DNA of 64,000 bases from Tepidimonas thermarum (GCF_007556705.1 NZ_VJOL01000002.1:1-64000); one strand, 5' to 3'. Positions 1 to 8,841 are shown, counted from the stretch's first letter. Notes: generated by a model not told the origin, from the letters alone. Made by a program: numbers and translations.

Positions 1-203
1 ATGGTCTTGGGCTTGAAGCCGTTGGCGTAGTCGCGCCGGGTCGGGGAGCGCTCGTAGGGACGGGCGCCGAGATACTCGGCGCGCTCGATCTTGGCGGCTT
101 CATTGACGAGAATGCGCAGGGCCTCGCCGGCGCCATCCAGTCCGTTCTCGAGCAAGATCGCATAAGCGGCTTCCAAGGGGTTGGTTTCGACTCGTATTGC
201 CAT
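1..203 (-). CDS. IS256-family transposase, N-terminal fragment
   Basis: About 67 codons are present, starting at an ATG (203-201) behind a GGAG ribosome-binding site; the rest lies left of the window. The fragment has the N-terminal segment typical of IS256/Mutator transposases: a helical region followed by a motif of the type YERSPTRRDYANGFKPKT, which corresponds to the YERxxxRxxxRNGxxxRT signature of the family. The DDE catalytic residues would lie further downstream and cannot be seen, so whether the enzyme is intact is unknown. The element is inserted in a FadL-type gene in the same orientation. Confidence 0.8.
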   Translation of the reverse strand, partial: MAIRVETNPLEAAYAILLENGLDGAGEALRILVNEAAKIERAEYLGARPYERSPTRRDYANGFKPKT

Positions 204-254
204 GAGGGTTACACTCCTTTCTCGAAGTCATGGCGTCAGACCCACCCTCGCGCT

Positions 255-309
255 GTCTGCTGGGCGGGGAGCGTAGGCGCGTAGCGCCGGAGATCCCCGC
301 CCAGCAGAC
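255..309. repeat. Perfect 16-bp inverted repeat in the IS leader
   Basis: GTCTGCTGGGCGGGGA (255-270) is the exact reverse complement of 294-309, with a 23-nt loop that contains further GC-rich inverted sequence. It lies between the element's outer end and the transposase start, so an RNA hairpin would form in the 5' leader of the transposase mRNA or in read-through transcripts from outside. No T-tract follows. Such leader hairpins can limit transposase expression from external promoters; that role is inference here. Confidence 0.7.
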
Positions 310-326
310 AACCGGCAAAATGGAAT

Positions 327-1100
327 TTACAGAAAGAACGATACACAACTGTCCCCGCTGCCGGCGAACAAACCCTGGTATTTGTCAAAGCGCCCCATGT
401 TGGTCTTGGGCGAATACGACGCCCCAACCGAAACACGATCCCCGAGCTTGCCGAAATACCCAAACCGGATGCCGATGCCCGTGCTGGTGTCTTTGCCACG
501 GTTGCTGACGTTGCCCGGCGACTGCGACATGCCCGCAAACGCCTGCACGCCATACGCTTCGAAACGCTGGAGCACCAGCAGCGGCGACACCCCCAGCGCA
601 TGCCCGTCAGCGACCTGGTAGGCCAAGGTCGGGGCCACGATCAGCTGCATCAGATCGACACCGAGCTTGCCCTGCCCGCCCAACAGGTTGACCCCGTTGG
701 GAAACGGCGCGTACGAGGTGTTCATGCCGCCGTTGCCATAGACCGTCACGCCAAACGCCAAGCGCTGCGAGAGTTGCACGTTGTAGCCAAACTCCGGGAT
801 CGGAAACGCGGTGCGACCGCTTTCCACCACCGGCGTTTGGCCGACGAACTGCGCGTCACGGTAGGGCCGGAAGATTTCGGCCCCCACATCCCAGCGATTG
901 CCGGCAAATGCCGCCGCGGCCGGGTTGTTGACGCCGGCAAAGCCGTCCTGTGCCAGTGCGATCGACACCCCGCCCATGCCCTTGGCCTTGAGCCCAAAAC
1001 CATGCGGAAAGTAGCCGTTGGTGGCCCAGACGGCCGGCGCCGCGGCGAGCAGCGCGGCAGCGGCGATGGCGCGCCGGGGTGCGCGGTTGCATGTTTTCAT
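327..1100 (-). pseudogene. FadL/OmpP1-family outer-membrane transporter, truncated by the IS
   Basis: A beta-barrel transporter of hydrophobic compounds, related to long-chain fatty acid and aromatic uptake channels. The ATG at 1100 follows GGAGAACCCC. Residues 1-26 form a signal peptide ending in AVWA; the mature protein begins TNGYFPHGFGLKAKGMGG, the family's N-terminal hatch signature with the early asparagine. The frame runs to about residue 250 (DKYQGLFAGSGD) and then reads into the IS, adding SCVSFFL and a stop. Family members are usually 400 residues or more, so the C-terminal part of the barrel is lost or lies beyond the IS. It sits 41 bp behind the DUF302 lipoprotein gene, probably in one operon. 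The truncated barrel is unlikely to function. Confidence 0.8.
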
Positions 1101-1141
1101 GGGGTTCTCCTCTGCAGTGTTGTGGGTGGTGGGTCCAGCCA

Positions 1142-1735
1142 TCAAAACTCACCCCGGGCGGCCCGATCGATGATCTGGTACATCGCCTCGCGCACGCTCC
1201 AGGCCTCCTCCTTCAGCGGCGAGGGCAGCTTGCGGCCCATCTTGACCATCATGTCCATGTTGAGCGTGTACAGGTACAGCCCGTCGGGACGCTCCACCAG
1301 CGAGACCCGGCACGGCATGTAGGCCGACATGGCCGGGCTGAAGTCCGCCATGTGGCGCGCAATCGTGGGGCTGCAGAACTGGTAGATGGTCAGCACCGGC
1401 TCCTTCTTGCCGCTGCGGGCTTCGAGCTCCTTGGACAAGGGCAGCGTGCCAACGTCGCGGATGTTGTGCTCGGTGGCCACCATCTTGATGATCTGCTCGA
1501 CATCCTCAACACTCAGGCCGGGCTTGACCTTGCGCTCCCAGGTGGTGGCCACGGCGATGTCGCCCTCACCCTCGATCCAGCGGTCCCACATCCGCATCGC
1601 TTCCGCGCCGGCACCGTCCTCCAGCTTGCCGATGGTGGCCAGTGTGCCGCAACCCGACGTGGCGACCGTGGTGGCCACCAACGCCAGCGCGGCCAGGCCG
1701 CGCCGCCATGTTGCTGTGCGATGTATCGGTTTCAT
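1142..1735 (-). CDS. DUF302-domain lipoprotein
   Basis: 197 residues. The N-terminus is a lipoprotein signal peptide with lipobox ATSGC around residues 25-29, so the mature protein is probably anchored to a membrane in the periplasm. The remaining 165 residues match the DUF302 fold, including segments such as YQFCSPTIARHMADFSP and LYLYTLNMDMMVKMGR near the C-terminus. DUF302 has no settled biochemical role; members often sit near sulfur or metal-stress genes. The gene is first in an operon with the broken FadL-type gene and is transcribed away from a CsoR-family repressor with a suitable operator between them, so it is probably the repressor's main target. Confidence 0.85.
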   Translation of the reverse strand: MKPIHRTATWRRGLAALALVATTVATSGCGTLATIGKLEDGAGAEAMRMWDRWIEGEGDIAVATTWERKVKPGLSVEDVEQIIKMVATEHNIRDVGTLPLSKELEARSGKKEPVLTIYQFCSPTIARHMADFSPAMSAYMPCRVSLVERPDGLYLYTLNMDMMVKMGRKLPSPLKEEAWSVREAMYQIIDRAARGEF

Positions 1736-1830
1736 CTCGCGCTACTCCTCCGCCCCTGCGGGCACTGATGGGCTTGATATTTGTCAAGTCCCGCGCAGCG
1801 TAGCACCCGGCATGGCCACCCGCCATCGGC

Positions 1831-1859
1831 AATAACCCTAGGGGGTAGGGTGTTGGCAA
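1831..1859 (-). promoter_or_regulatory. Candidate promoter of the DUF302 gene
   Basis: Reading the minus strand, TTGCCA (1859-1854) serves as a -35 box and GTTATT (1836-1831) as a weak -10 box with 17 bp between them. The CsoR-type operator fills the spacer, which is the usual position for repression by this family. The -10 match is poor, so the promoter assignment is tentative. Confidence 0.4.
1836..1850. promoter_or_regulatory. CsoR-family operator (CCCTA-GGGGG-TAGGG)
   Basis: The sequence is an inverted repeat CCCTA/TAGGG around a tract of five G. CsoR, RcnR, FrmR and CstR proteins bind short A/T-flanked G/C tracts of this kind (TA-G4-6-TA cores). It lies in the 240-bp divergent region between the DUF302 lipoprotein gene and the CsoR-family gene, the only such tract there. 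A second inverted repeat, CTTGA-N6-TCAAG, lies at 1773-1788 in the lipoprotein leader and is not explained. Confidence 0.7.
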
Positions 1860-1975
1860 ACGATCGAAGGTCTCGGTAGCCGGGTCTGCGATCGCGGGGG
1901 CGGGCAAAGTGCACAGCCAACGGCACCGATTTTTGGCACACTTGGGGCTTGACCCTGCACCGAAAGGCCGTCGCC

Positions 1976-2305
1976 ATGAACGAATCCGCCACCACCGCTG
2001 GCAGCCGACCCGCCAACGCCCCCTGCCACGAGGGCACACCGTCGCGCTACCGCAGCGAGCACCAGCGCGACGTGGTCAACCGCCTCAAGCGTATCGAAGG
2101 GCAGGTGCGCGCCCTGATCGAGATGGTGGAGTCCGGTCGCCCGTGCGAAGACGTGGCCCAGCAAATGTCGGCCGCGCGCAAAGCCATGGACAAGGCGTTC
2201 TTCCGCATGATGGCCTGCTCCGTCATGGAGTCGGTGGCGGTGTCGGACGACGAGACGCTGCGCGAGGTCGAGCGCTCCACGCGCATCCTGGAAAAATACG
2301 CCTGA
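1976..2305 (+). CDS. CsoR/RcnR/FrmR/CstR-family repressor with altered ligand set
   Basis: 109 residues from the ATG at 1976, chosen because GAAAGG precedes it by 8 bp; an upstream TTG at 1949 is possible. The protein is the all-helical DUF156 fold: RYRSEHQRDVVNRLKRIEGQVRAL (positions 24-47) leads into the conserved cysteine C57 (RPCEDV). In copper-sensing CsoR the next ligands are His and Cys 25 and 29 residues later. Here those positions are S82 and S86, and a different cysteine, C81, is present (MMACSV). A classical Cu(I) site is therefore absent, and a thiol-, persulfide- or aldehyde-sensing role is more likely. It probably represses the divergent DUF302/FadL operon and itself through the operator at 1836-1850. 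Confidence 0.85.
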   Translation: MNESATTAGSRPANAPCHEGTPSRYRSEHQRDVVNRLKRIEGQVRALIEMVESGRPCEDVAQQMSAARKAMDKAFFRMMACSVMESVAVSDDETLREVERSTRILEKYA

Positions 2306-2317
2306 CACTCCTCTGCG

Positions 2318-3652
2318 GTGGACATTTACCTGGTCGGCGGTGCAGTCCGTGACGGCCTGCTGGGCCACTTTCATGTGGCGCACCGGCATGCGGATGGGCA
2401 CGTGCACGCCGACCGCGACTGGGTGGTGGTGGGCGCCACCCCTGAGGCCATGGTGGCCCAGGGTTTCGTGCCCGTGGGGCGGGATTTCCCGGTCTTTTTG
2501 CACCCCGTCACGCGCGAGGAATACGCGCTGGCGCGCACCGAACGCAAAACCGCGCGTGGCTACCACGGCTTTGCCTTTTGCGCCGATCCGGGGGTGACGC
2601 TCGAACAAGACCTGGCGCGGCGCGACCTGACCATCAACGCCATGGCGCTGCCCATCGCGGCCCTGCGCCCCGATGGCACGTTCGATCCGAACGATCCCCG
2701 GCTGGTCGACCCCTACGGCGGCCGGCGTGACCTGCAGGCGCGGGTGTTGCGGCACGTCACCCCCGCGTTTGCCGAGGACCCGGTGCGCATCCTGCGCATG
2801 GCGCGCTTTGCGGCGCGCTGGCCGGACTTTGCGGTGGCGCCCGAAACCCTGGCGCTGATGCGCGCCATGGTGGCGCACGGCGAGGTGGACCACCTGGTGC
2901 CAGAGCGGGTGTGGCAGGAACTCTCGCGGGGGCTGATGGAACAGCGCCCCTCGCGCATGCTGGCCGTGCTGCGCGACTGCGGCGCGCTGCGCGTGCTGCT
3001 GCCGGAGGTCGACCGCTTGTGGGGCGTGCCCCAGCGCGCCGACTACCACCCCGAGGTGGACACCGGCGTGCACCTGGCGATGGTGCTGGACATGGCGGCG
3101 CGGCTGCGGGCGCCGCTGCCGGTGCGCTACGCCTGCCTGTGCCACGACCTGGGCAAGGGCACCACGCCGCGCGACGTCCTGCCGCGCCACATCGGGCACG
3201 AGCAGCGCAGCGTGACGTTGCTGCGCGCCGTCAGCGCCCGCTGGCGCGTGCCACGCGAATGCCACGAGCTGGCCGAGGTGGTGGCGCGTGAACACGGCCA
3301 CATCCACCGCTGCGACACGCTAAGCCCCGCCGCCACCCTGCGGCTGCTGGAGCGCTGCGACGCCCTGCGCCGGCCCGAGCGCTTTGATCAGGTGCTGCTG
3401 GCGTGCGAATGCGACGCACGTGGCCGCCTGCACCACGAGGCGCGCCCCTATCCGCAGGCGGCACGGCTGCGCACCGCACTGCGCGCCGCGTTGGCGGTGG
3501 ACACGGCCGCCATTGCCCAGCAGGAGCGCCAACGTCACCCCGCCGCGCGCGATCTGGGCCCGCGCATCGGCGCCGCCATCGCGCATGCGCGGGCGCAGGC
3601 GGTGGCCGCGGCGCTGGGCGGCGGGGCTGCCGCGGATCCCCCCGGCGCTTAA
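2318..3652 (+). CDS. cca: Multifunctional CCA protein (tRNA nucleotidyltransferase with HD domain)
   Basis: 444 residues; adds or repairs the 3' CCA of tRNA in the cytoplasm. GTG start 12 bp after the repressor's stop, so translation is probably coupled. The nucleotidyltransferase head has GGAVRDG (7-13) and catalytic DRD (32-34), followed by [10 protein letters not shown] and the R-rich [14 protein letters not shown] segment. The C-terminal HD phosphohydrolase domain has CHDLGKG near 273-280, as in E. coli-type Cca with phosphatase and phosphodiesterase activity. Unusual is a His-rich insertion (about residues 17-31, [15 protein letters not shown]) between [10 protein letters not shown] and the DRD motif, where relatives have only a few residues. 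It converges on trxC, the two stop codons overlapping. Confidence 0.95.
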   Translation: MDIYLVGGAVRDGLLGHFHVAHRHADGHVHADRDWVVVGATPEAMVAQGFVPVGRDFPVFLHPVTREEYALARTERKTARGYHGFAFCADPGVTLEQDLARRDLTINAMALPIAALRPDGTFDPNDPRLVDPYGGRRDLQARVLRHVTPAFAEDPVRILRMARFAARWPDFAVAPETLALMRAMVAHGEVDHLVPERVWQELSRGLMEQRPSRMLAVLRDCGALRVLLPEVDRLWGVPQRADYHPEVDTGVHLAMVLDMAARLRAPLPVRYACLCHDLGKGTTPRDVLPRHIGHEQRSVTLLRAVSARWRVPRECHELAEVVAREHGHIHRCDTLSPAATLRLLERCDALRRPERFDQVLLACECDARGRLHHEARPYPQAARLRTALRAALAVDTAAIAQQERQRHPAARDLGPRIGAAIAHARAQAVAAALGGGAAADPPGA

Positions 3653-4098
3653 CGCGCCTGCGCCAGCGCCGCCTGCACCCAGCGCACGATATCGCCCTGC
3701 CCCATGGCCCCGGCCTGGCGCGCCACTTCGCGCCCGCCGACGAACAGCGCCAGGGTGGGAATGCTGCGGATGCCAAACTGCGCCGCCAAACCGGGCTCCT
3801 CCTCGGTGTTGACCTTGGCCAGCCGCACATGCGGCTCGAGCTGACGCGCCGCCGCCTCGAACGCCGGCGCCATCATGCGGCACGGCCCGCACCACGGGGC
3901 CCAAAAGTCCACCAACACCGGGATCTGGTTGCGGCCGACATGGCGCTCGAAGGCCTCGGCGTCCAACGCGATCGGATGCCCCTCGAACAACGGTCGGTGG
4001 CAGCGTCCGCAGTCGGGCGCCTGACCCAGCTGGTCGGCGCGGACGCGATTGGTGGTGTGGCAGTGCGGACAAACGATGTGCAGGGATTCGGCGCTCAT
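3649..4098 (-). CDS. trxC: Thioredoxin 2 with N-terminal zinc finger
   Basis: 149 residues from the ATG at 4098, which follows CGGAGTCGTTTC. An N-terminal zinc ribbon has cysteines 10, 13, 29 and 32 (CPHC and CGRC). The thioredoxin fold follows with active site WCGPC (68-72) and the cis-proline segment SIPTLALF. This is the Trx2 type, a cytoplasmic disulfide reductase linked to oxidative stress and usually OxyR-controlled in enterobacteria; no OxyR site was identified here. The stop overlaps that of cca by 3 bases on the opposite strand. Confidence 0.95.
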   Translation of the reverse strand: MSAESLHIVCPHCHTTNRVRADQLGQAPDCGRCHRPLFEGHPIALDAEAFERHVGRNQIPVLVDFWAPWCGPCRMMAPAFEAAARQLEPHVRLAKVNTEEEPGLAAQFGIRSIPTLALFVGGREVARQAGAMGQGDIVRWVQAALAQAR

Positions 4099-4219
4099 GA
4101 AACGACTCCGGACGGTAAGCAAGCGTTGCCTGGCATGTGGCGACGCTGGCGGCCATTTTCAAGGCATACCCACACGGGTACCGACAGCCCGCGCCCGCAC
4201 TCAAACCCCGCGCCCAGGC

Positions 4220-4414
4220 TCAAACCCAGCGTGCAATGGCCGAAGCAAGCAGGCTGAGCAGGATGGTGCTGGTCAGCGGAATGAACCATTCCCGCCCGAA
4301 CCAGCGGAAATGCAAATCCCCCGGCAGGCGACCCAAGCCCAAACGGCGCAACAGCGGCGTCATCCAGCTGATGAGCACCAGCGCCAGAAAAATCACGATC
4401 ATCCAGCGGGTCAT
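4220..4414 (-). CDS. DUF2905 small membrane protein
   Basis: 64 residues with ATG at 4414 behind GGGGAGG. It has two hydrophobic segments (about 4-20 and 45-62) linked by LGRLPGDLHF, the G-x-LPGD motif typical of DUF2905. The family is widespread, about this length, and of unknown function; it is presumably in the inner membrane. It starts 11 bp after the stop of the MidA-type gene and is probably cotranscribed with it. Confidence 0.85.
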   Translation of the reverse strand: MTRWMIVIFLALVLISWMTPLLRRLGLGRLPGDLHFRWFGREWFIPLTSTILLSLLASAIARWV

Positions 4415-4425
4415 GGTGCCTCCCC

Positions 4426-5550
4426 TCAAAGGGTGTGCGTGCGATCGCCATGCGCAAAACCCAGCGGCACCCACCCCCGGCTGCTGGCGGGCGGCGCCAG
4501 GCCGATGACCTTGAACAGCTCGCCCATCTCGTGCTCGTGCACCAGCTTCAGGGCCATGGCCCGCTCGGCCACGGGCAGCGCGTCCCAACCGTCCCCGAGC
4601 AGCCCGGCGTTGAGCAAGAACCGCCCCTGGCTGGTGTAGCCCAACACCTCCAGCCCGGCCTCTTGCGCCGCCAGCGCGATGCCGGTGAAATTGACATGGG
4701 CGGTGATGTCCTTGCTCCCGACATCGACCAGCGGGTCGGCGTCCGTGCGGTGCGCCCGGTGGCACACCAGCGTGCCCATGGCGCGCTGGGGATGGTAGTA
4801 CTCGTGCTCGGGAAAGCCGTAATCGATGAAAAATGCTGCGCCGCGGCGCAGCCGCTCACCCACGGTGCGCACGAAGGCCTCGGCCTGCGGGTGGATCTCG
4901 GTGAGGTAGTCGTGCGTGCCGGCAATGTCCAGCGGCGGCCGGCGATCGGTGGGGCGGTCGGCCCACACCCAGCGGGCTGCGGCCGCATCCCAGGCCACGC
5001 CGCGTTCGTGCCACACACCGCCGTGGCGGTGCAGCAGGGTCACCGGCATGGCGTCGAGCACCTCGTTGCCGATCACCACCCCCTCCAGCACCGCGGGCAG
5101 TTGGTCGTGCCAGGTCACGCGCTCGCCCCAGGGCGCCAGCCGCGCGGCTTGGCGCGCGCGCAGAGCGGCCGAGAGTTCGACGATGTGGTAGCGCACCGGC
5201 GCTGCACCCGCGGGCGCGGCGGCGTCCAGCGCTGCCAGCACCTGCGCCGCCAGCGCGCCACTGCCGGCGCCAAACTCCCACACCGCGCACGTCCCCGTGG
5301 CCGCGAGCGCCTGCCCCACCTGGCGCGCCAGTGTCGCGCCAAAGCGCGGCGCGAGTTCCGGCGCGGTGACGAAGTCGCTGCCGTCAGCAAGCCCTGGGCC
5401 AAAGATGGGGAGTTCGCTCGCATAATAGCCTCCTCGCGGGTGGTACAGCGTAAGCGCCATAAATCGCTCAAAACTCAACCATTCACCCGATGCGGCAGCG
5501 GCATGCCGAATCGCTATTTCCAGATCGTCTGCGTCGGACCCCCACGACAT
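4426..5550 (-). CDS. MidA/NDUFAF7-family SAM-dependent methyltransferase
   Basis: 374 residues. The mitochondrial relative NDUFAF7 dimethylates an arginine of a complex I subunit; the bacterial substrate is unsettled. The protein has the family's N-terminal region (FMALTLYHPRGGYYAS), a SAM-binding loop WEFGAGSGAL (91-100), GNEVLDAMP after strand 4, and the C-terminal LVDVGSKDITAHVNF signature. I chose ATG 5550, with GGAG 9 bases upstream, over an in-frame TTG at 5565. It diverges from the next gene with start codons only a few bases apart, so the two share a very short regulatory space or overlap in their leaders. Confidence 0.9.
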   Translation of the reverse strand: MSWGSDADDLEIAIRHAAAASGEWLSFERFMALTLYHPRGGYYASELPIFGPGLADGSDFVTAPELAPRFGATLARQVGQALAATGTCAVWEFGAGSGALAAQVLAALDAAAPAGAAPVRYHIVELSAALRARQAARLAPWGERVTWHDQLPAVLEGVVIGNEVLDAMPVTLLHRHGGVWHERGVAWDAAAARWVWADRPTDRRPPLDIAGTHDYLTEIHPQAEAFVRTVGERLRRGAAFFIDYGFPEHEYYHPQRAMGTLVCHRAHRTDADPLVDVGSKDITAHVNFTGIALAAQEAGLEVLGYTSQGRFLLNAGLLGDGWDALPVAERAMALKLVHEHEMGELFKVIGLAPPASSRGWVPLGFAHGDRTHTL

Positions 5551-5556
5551 CTCACC

Positions 5557-6294
5557 ATGCTCCAAGACAACGCGCGACTGTCGAACGACATAATCCGCTG
5601 GCTCAAACTGTTGGCCCTGCCCCGCTGGGCCAAAGTGGGGCTAGCCATCATCTTGCTATTCACCCTGGCCAATGCACTCGGACTGCTGGCCGTTGGCATG
5701 CTGACGCTCGACAAAGATTCCATCACGGCAGGCATTACCGTGATGACAGTTGGCCTACCCGTGGGCCTCATGGTGGTGGCCGTCGTGTTTGGCGACGGCG
5801 GGCTGCGCCGACTCAAGAGCCTGACGCAGACGGTCCTGAACGAGGACATTCCCACCGCCCTGCGCGAGAATTTTAACGCTCGCCCTTTCGAGCCAGCGGG
5901 CTGGCTGCCAAAACTACAAACCAGGACCAGCGGCTGCTGCGCTGACTACCGCGTACGGCACCCGACCCCTGGCGCAGGGGTAGACATTCTACACTTCATC
6001 GTCGAGCTCAACATCAACAAAGTCAACCTGGTCATTCTGCTTCCACACGCCTGCGACCTAGCCCATGCCGCAGACTACTTCCGGTGCTCATCGTCTTTAC
6101 AATCTTGCCTCGATGGCGCGCTGCGCGAAGGCTACGCACTCAACGAAGCTCCCGAACACCGCAACGGCGCGACTGGGCTTGTGCTCACGCGTACGCTCCA
6201 TGAAGACTTCCTGCTCGATCCCGCCCGGCGCTTGTACTTTGCACAAGATTTGGCGTTTTTCATTCGGGGCATGATAGAGGCTCACCGTGGCTGA
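5557..6294 (+). CDS. Unknown membrane protein in an AT-richer patch
   Basis: I do not recognise this 245-residue protein. Two hydrophobic segments (about 26-48 and 57-78) suggest an inner-membrane anchor, followed by a cytoplasmic or periplasmic region of about 165 residues with a hydrophobic strand-like stretch (HFIVELNINKVNLVILLP). The start is uncertain: the ATG at 5557 has no clear ribosome-binding site, and ATG 5503 in the same frame would overlap the neighbouring MidA-type gene. The last 8 bases overlap the GTG start of the SDR gene, so the two are probably translated together. Base composition is visibly lower in GC than in flanking genes, with codons such as CTA, TTA and AAA that are rare elsewhere. 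Confidence 0.65.
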   Translation: MLQDNARLSNDIIRWLKLLALPRWAKVGLAIILLFTLANALGLLAVGMLTLDKDSITAGITVMTVGLPVGLMVVAVVFGDGGLRRLKSLTQTVLNEDIPTALRENFNARPFEPAGWLPKLQTRTSGCCADYRVRHPTPGAGVDILHFIVELNINKVNLVILLPHACDLAHAADYFRCSSSLQSCLDGALREGYALNEAPEHRNGATGLVLTRTLHEDFLLDPARRLYFAQDLAFFIRGMIEAHRG

Positions 6295-7090
6295 CCAACG
6301 AGTACTGATCACTGGCGGCGCGCTACGACTCGGTGCGGTGTTCTGCCAAACCTTTGGTGCCGCTGGTTGGCACGTGCTGTGCCATTGCAATCGCTCAAGA
6401 ATCGAAGCCGAAGCGCTGCAGCAGCGGCTCAGCGCAGTGGGAATGCGCATCGACGTGGTGCAAGCCGATTTAGCCGATGACGAGCAGAGGAAATGCCTTT
6501 TCGAACACATACTCAACCGTTTTGGTCCGATAGACGGACTGATCAACAATGCCTCGCTGTTTGAGCCCGACTCCGGTTTGGCATGGGAGCCCACTCTGGC
6601 GCGCCGTCAACTCGAAGTCAACCTACTAGCACCCTTAATTTTGGCTACACTGGTGGCCAAACAACCCGTTGAGCCAAAAAGCAACAACGCCTCGCGGTTT
6701 GTGATCCATGTACTCGACCAAAAGGTACTCAACCTAAATCCCGACTATTTCAGCTACACAGTCTCTAAATTAGCTCTGGAACGCGCTGTAGTACTGCAGG
6801 CACAGGCACTAGCACCTCACACGCGCGTCTGCGGACTGGCCCCTGGACTTCTTTACGAAAGTGGCCCGCAAAGCACAGAGAATTGGCACAAAGCCAGCCG
6901 CGTCAACCTGCTGCGGCGGCCTACTTCACCCACCGATGTTGCCCAGACTGCACTGTTTTTGGCCCAAACCCCATCTATCACCGGCATCACAATTGCCGTC
7001 GACAACGGACAACACCTTGTCCCGCTTGAGCGGGACGTGATGTTTGTCGTCGAGGATTTGCTCGGCAATACTGCTTCGGATCCCCTATGA
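6287..7090 (+). CDS. SDR oxidoreductase, pteridine reductase / FolM-like
   Basis: 267 residues with GTG start overlapping the previous gene by 8 bp. Rossmann fold with TGGALRLG (9-16) and NNAS (about 86-89); the catalytic pair is Y160 and K164 in SYTVSK. The N-terminal TGGxxRLG form is typical of dihydromonapterin/pteridine reductases rather than the usual TGxxxGIG dehydrogenases. Two FolB-type genes follow directly, which supports a role in reduced pterin metabolism, for example NADPH-dependent reduction of dihydromonapterin or dihydrofolate. The stop overlaps the next start by 4 bp. Composition is AT-richer than the surroundings. Exact substrate is inference. Confidence 0.8.
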   Translation: MADQRVLITGGALRLGAVFCQTFGAAGWHVLCHCNRSRIEAEALQQRLSAVGMRIDVVQADLADDEQRKCLFEHILNRFGPIDGLINNASLFEPDSGLAWEPTLARRQLEVNLLAPLILATLVAKQPVEPKSNNASRFVIHVLDQKVLNLNPDYFSYTVSKLALERAVVLQAQALAPHTRVCGLAPGLLYESGPQSTENWHKASRVNLLRRPTSPTDVAQTALFLAQTPSITGITIAVDNGQHLVPLERDVMFVVEDLLGNTASDPL

Positions 7091-7500
7091 ATACCCTTTC
7101 GATGCCGCAGGATTTGCACTGGCTGCTCACATGTCGAAAATTATTCATTCGTCGTCACGAAGTGATGGTGAATATGGGCGCGCACGATTTTGAAAAGCAC
7201 GCGCCACAACGCGTCTGGATTGATGTCGATCTCTACGTACCGTACGATTCATCTACCCCGCGCCATGACGCACTGCATGAGGTTGTGGATTATGATTACG
7301 TGCGGGAGTCAGTCGCCCGCCTGACTACAGGCAGACACATCACGTTGCAGGAGACGCTGGCCGACGCGCTGGCGACTGAGCTGCTCAAACACCCACGAGT
7401 GTTTGCGGTGCGGTTGTCCACCTCCAAACCAGACGTGTATCCAGACTGCGAAACCGTCGGGGTCGAGGTATTTAGACTCAACACTAGGACTCCCACGTGA
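7087..7500 (+). CDS. FolB-family dihydroneopterin aldolase/epimerase, first paralogue
   Basis: 137 residues of the tunnel-fold FolB/FolX family. Residues expected for the active site are present: E of [15 protein letters not shown] in VVDYDYV, E in LQETLADAL and K in SKPDVYPDC. FolB cleaves or epimerises 7,8-dihydroneopterin in folate synthesis; FolX epimerises the triphosphate on the way to monapterin. With a FolM-like SDR directly upstream and another FolB directly downstream, one copy may serve folate and the other monapterin. It overlaps both neighbours by 4 bp. Composition is AT-richer than that of the second paralogue. Confidence 0.8.
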   Translation: MNTLSMPQDLHWLLTCRKLFIRRHEVMVNMGAHDFEKHAPQRVWIDVDLYVPYDSSTPRHDALHEVVDYDYVRESVARLTTGRHITLQETLADALATELLKHPRVFAVRLSTSKPDVYPDCETVGVEVFRLNTRTPT

Positions 7501-7880
7501 AGCACAATCCAGCCCCGCAACAAGGGCTGCAGATCCTGACCCTCACGGGCTTGCGTTTCAACGCCAACCTGGGCATCCTGGACCACGAGCGCCAAGGCCC
7601 GCAGCCGATCCAGGTGGATGCCGAGCTCAACCAGGGCCCGCAGCCCTTGTTGCCGCACGACGACGACATCTCCCACGTGCTGGACTACCGCAAGGTGCGC
7701 CAGATCATCATCGACGAGTGCACCGCCGAGCACGTCAACCTGCTGGAGAGCCTGATCGGCAAGCTCTCCCACCGGCTCATGCAGCTGCCCGGGGTGATCG
7801 GGGTGCGCGTGCGCATCGCCAAGTTGGAAATCTTCGACGACTGCGAGGTCGCCATCCGCATGGAATGCGGCCAGTGGTGA
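7497..7880 (+). CDS. folB: Dihydroneopterin aldolase, second paralogue
   Basis: 127 residues, GTG start within a GTGA overlap. Segments match Fol[21 protein letters not shown] with the catalytic glutamate, [11 protein letters not shown] with the tyrosine, [10 protein letters not shown] with the second glutamate, and [17 protein letters not shown] with the lysine. The usual KP of the active-site loop is KL here, while the upstream paralogue has KP. The two proteins are only distantly similar, so they are unlikely to be a recent duplication. Folate pathway: 7,8-dihydroneopterin to 6-hydroxymethyl-dihydropterin and glycolaldehyde. Composition is normal for this genome. Confidence 0.85.
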   Translation: MKHNPAPQQGLQILTLTGLRFNANLGILDHERQGPQPIQVDAELNQGPQPLLPHDDDISHVLDYRKVRQIIIDECTAEHVNLLESLIGKLSHRLMQLPGVIGVRVRIAKLEIFDDCEVAIRMECGQW

Positions 7881-7915
7881 GCGCGGCCGCGCCGTTTGCG
7901 GGACAATCGCGTCCC

Positions 7916-8839
<924 letters not shown>

Positions 8840-8841
8840 CC

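Larger units (their letters stand above)
1..351 (-). mobile_element. IS256-family insertion sequence, 5' end only (runs off left edge)
   Basis: The left edge carries the beginning of an IS256-family element: the transposase start at 203 and about 150 bp of leader up to its outer end. The outer boundary is inferred to lie near 345-355, because the FadL-type reading frame on the right is in register down to about 351 and then degenerates into six foreign residues and a stop. The end segment (about 318-350) looks like a terminal repeat, but the partner end is outside the window, so neither the inverted repeat nor the target duplication can be confirmed. Confidence 0.75.
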
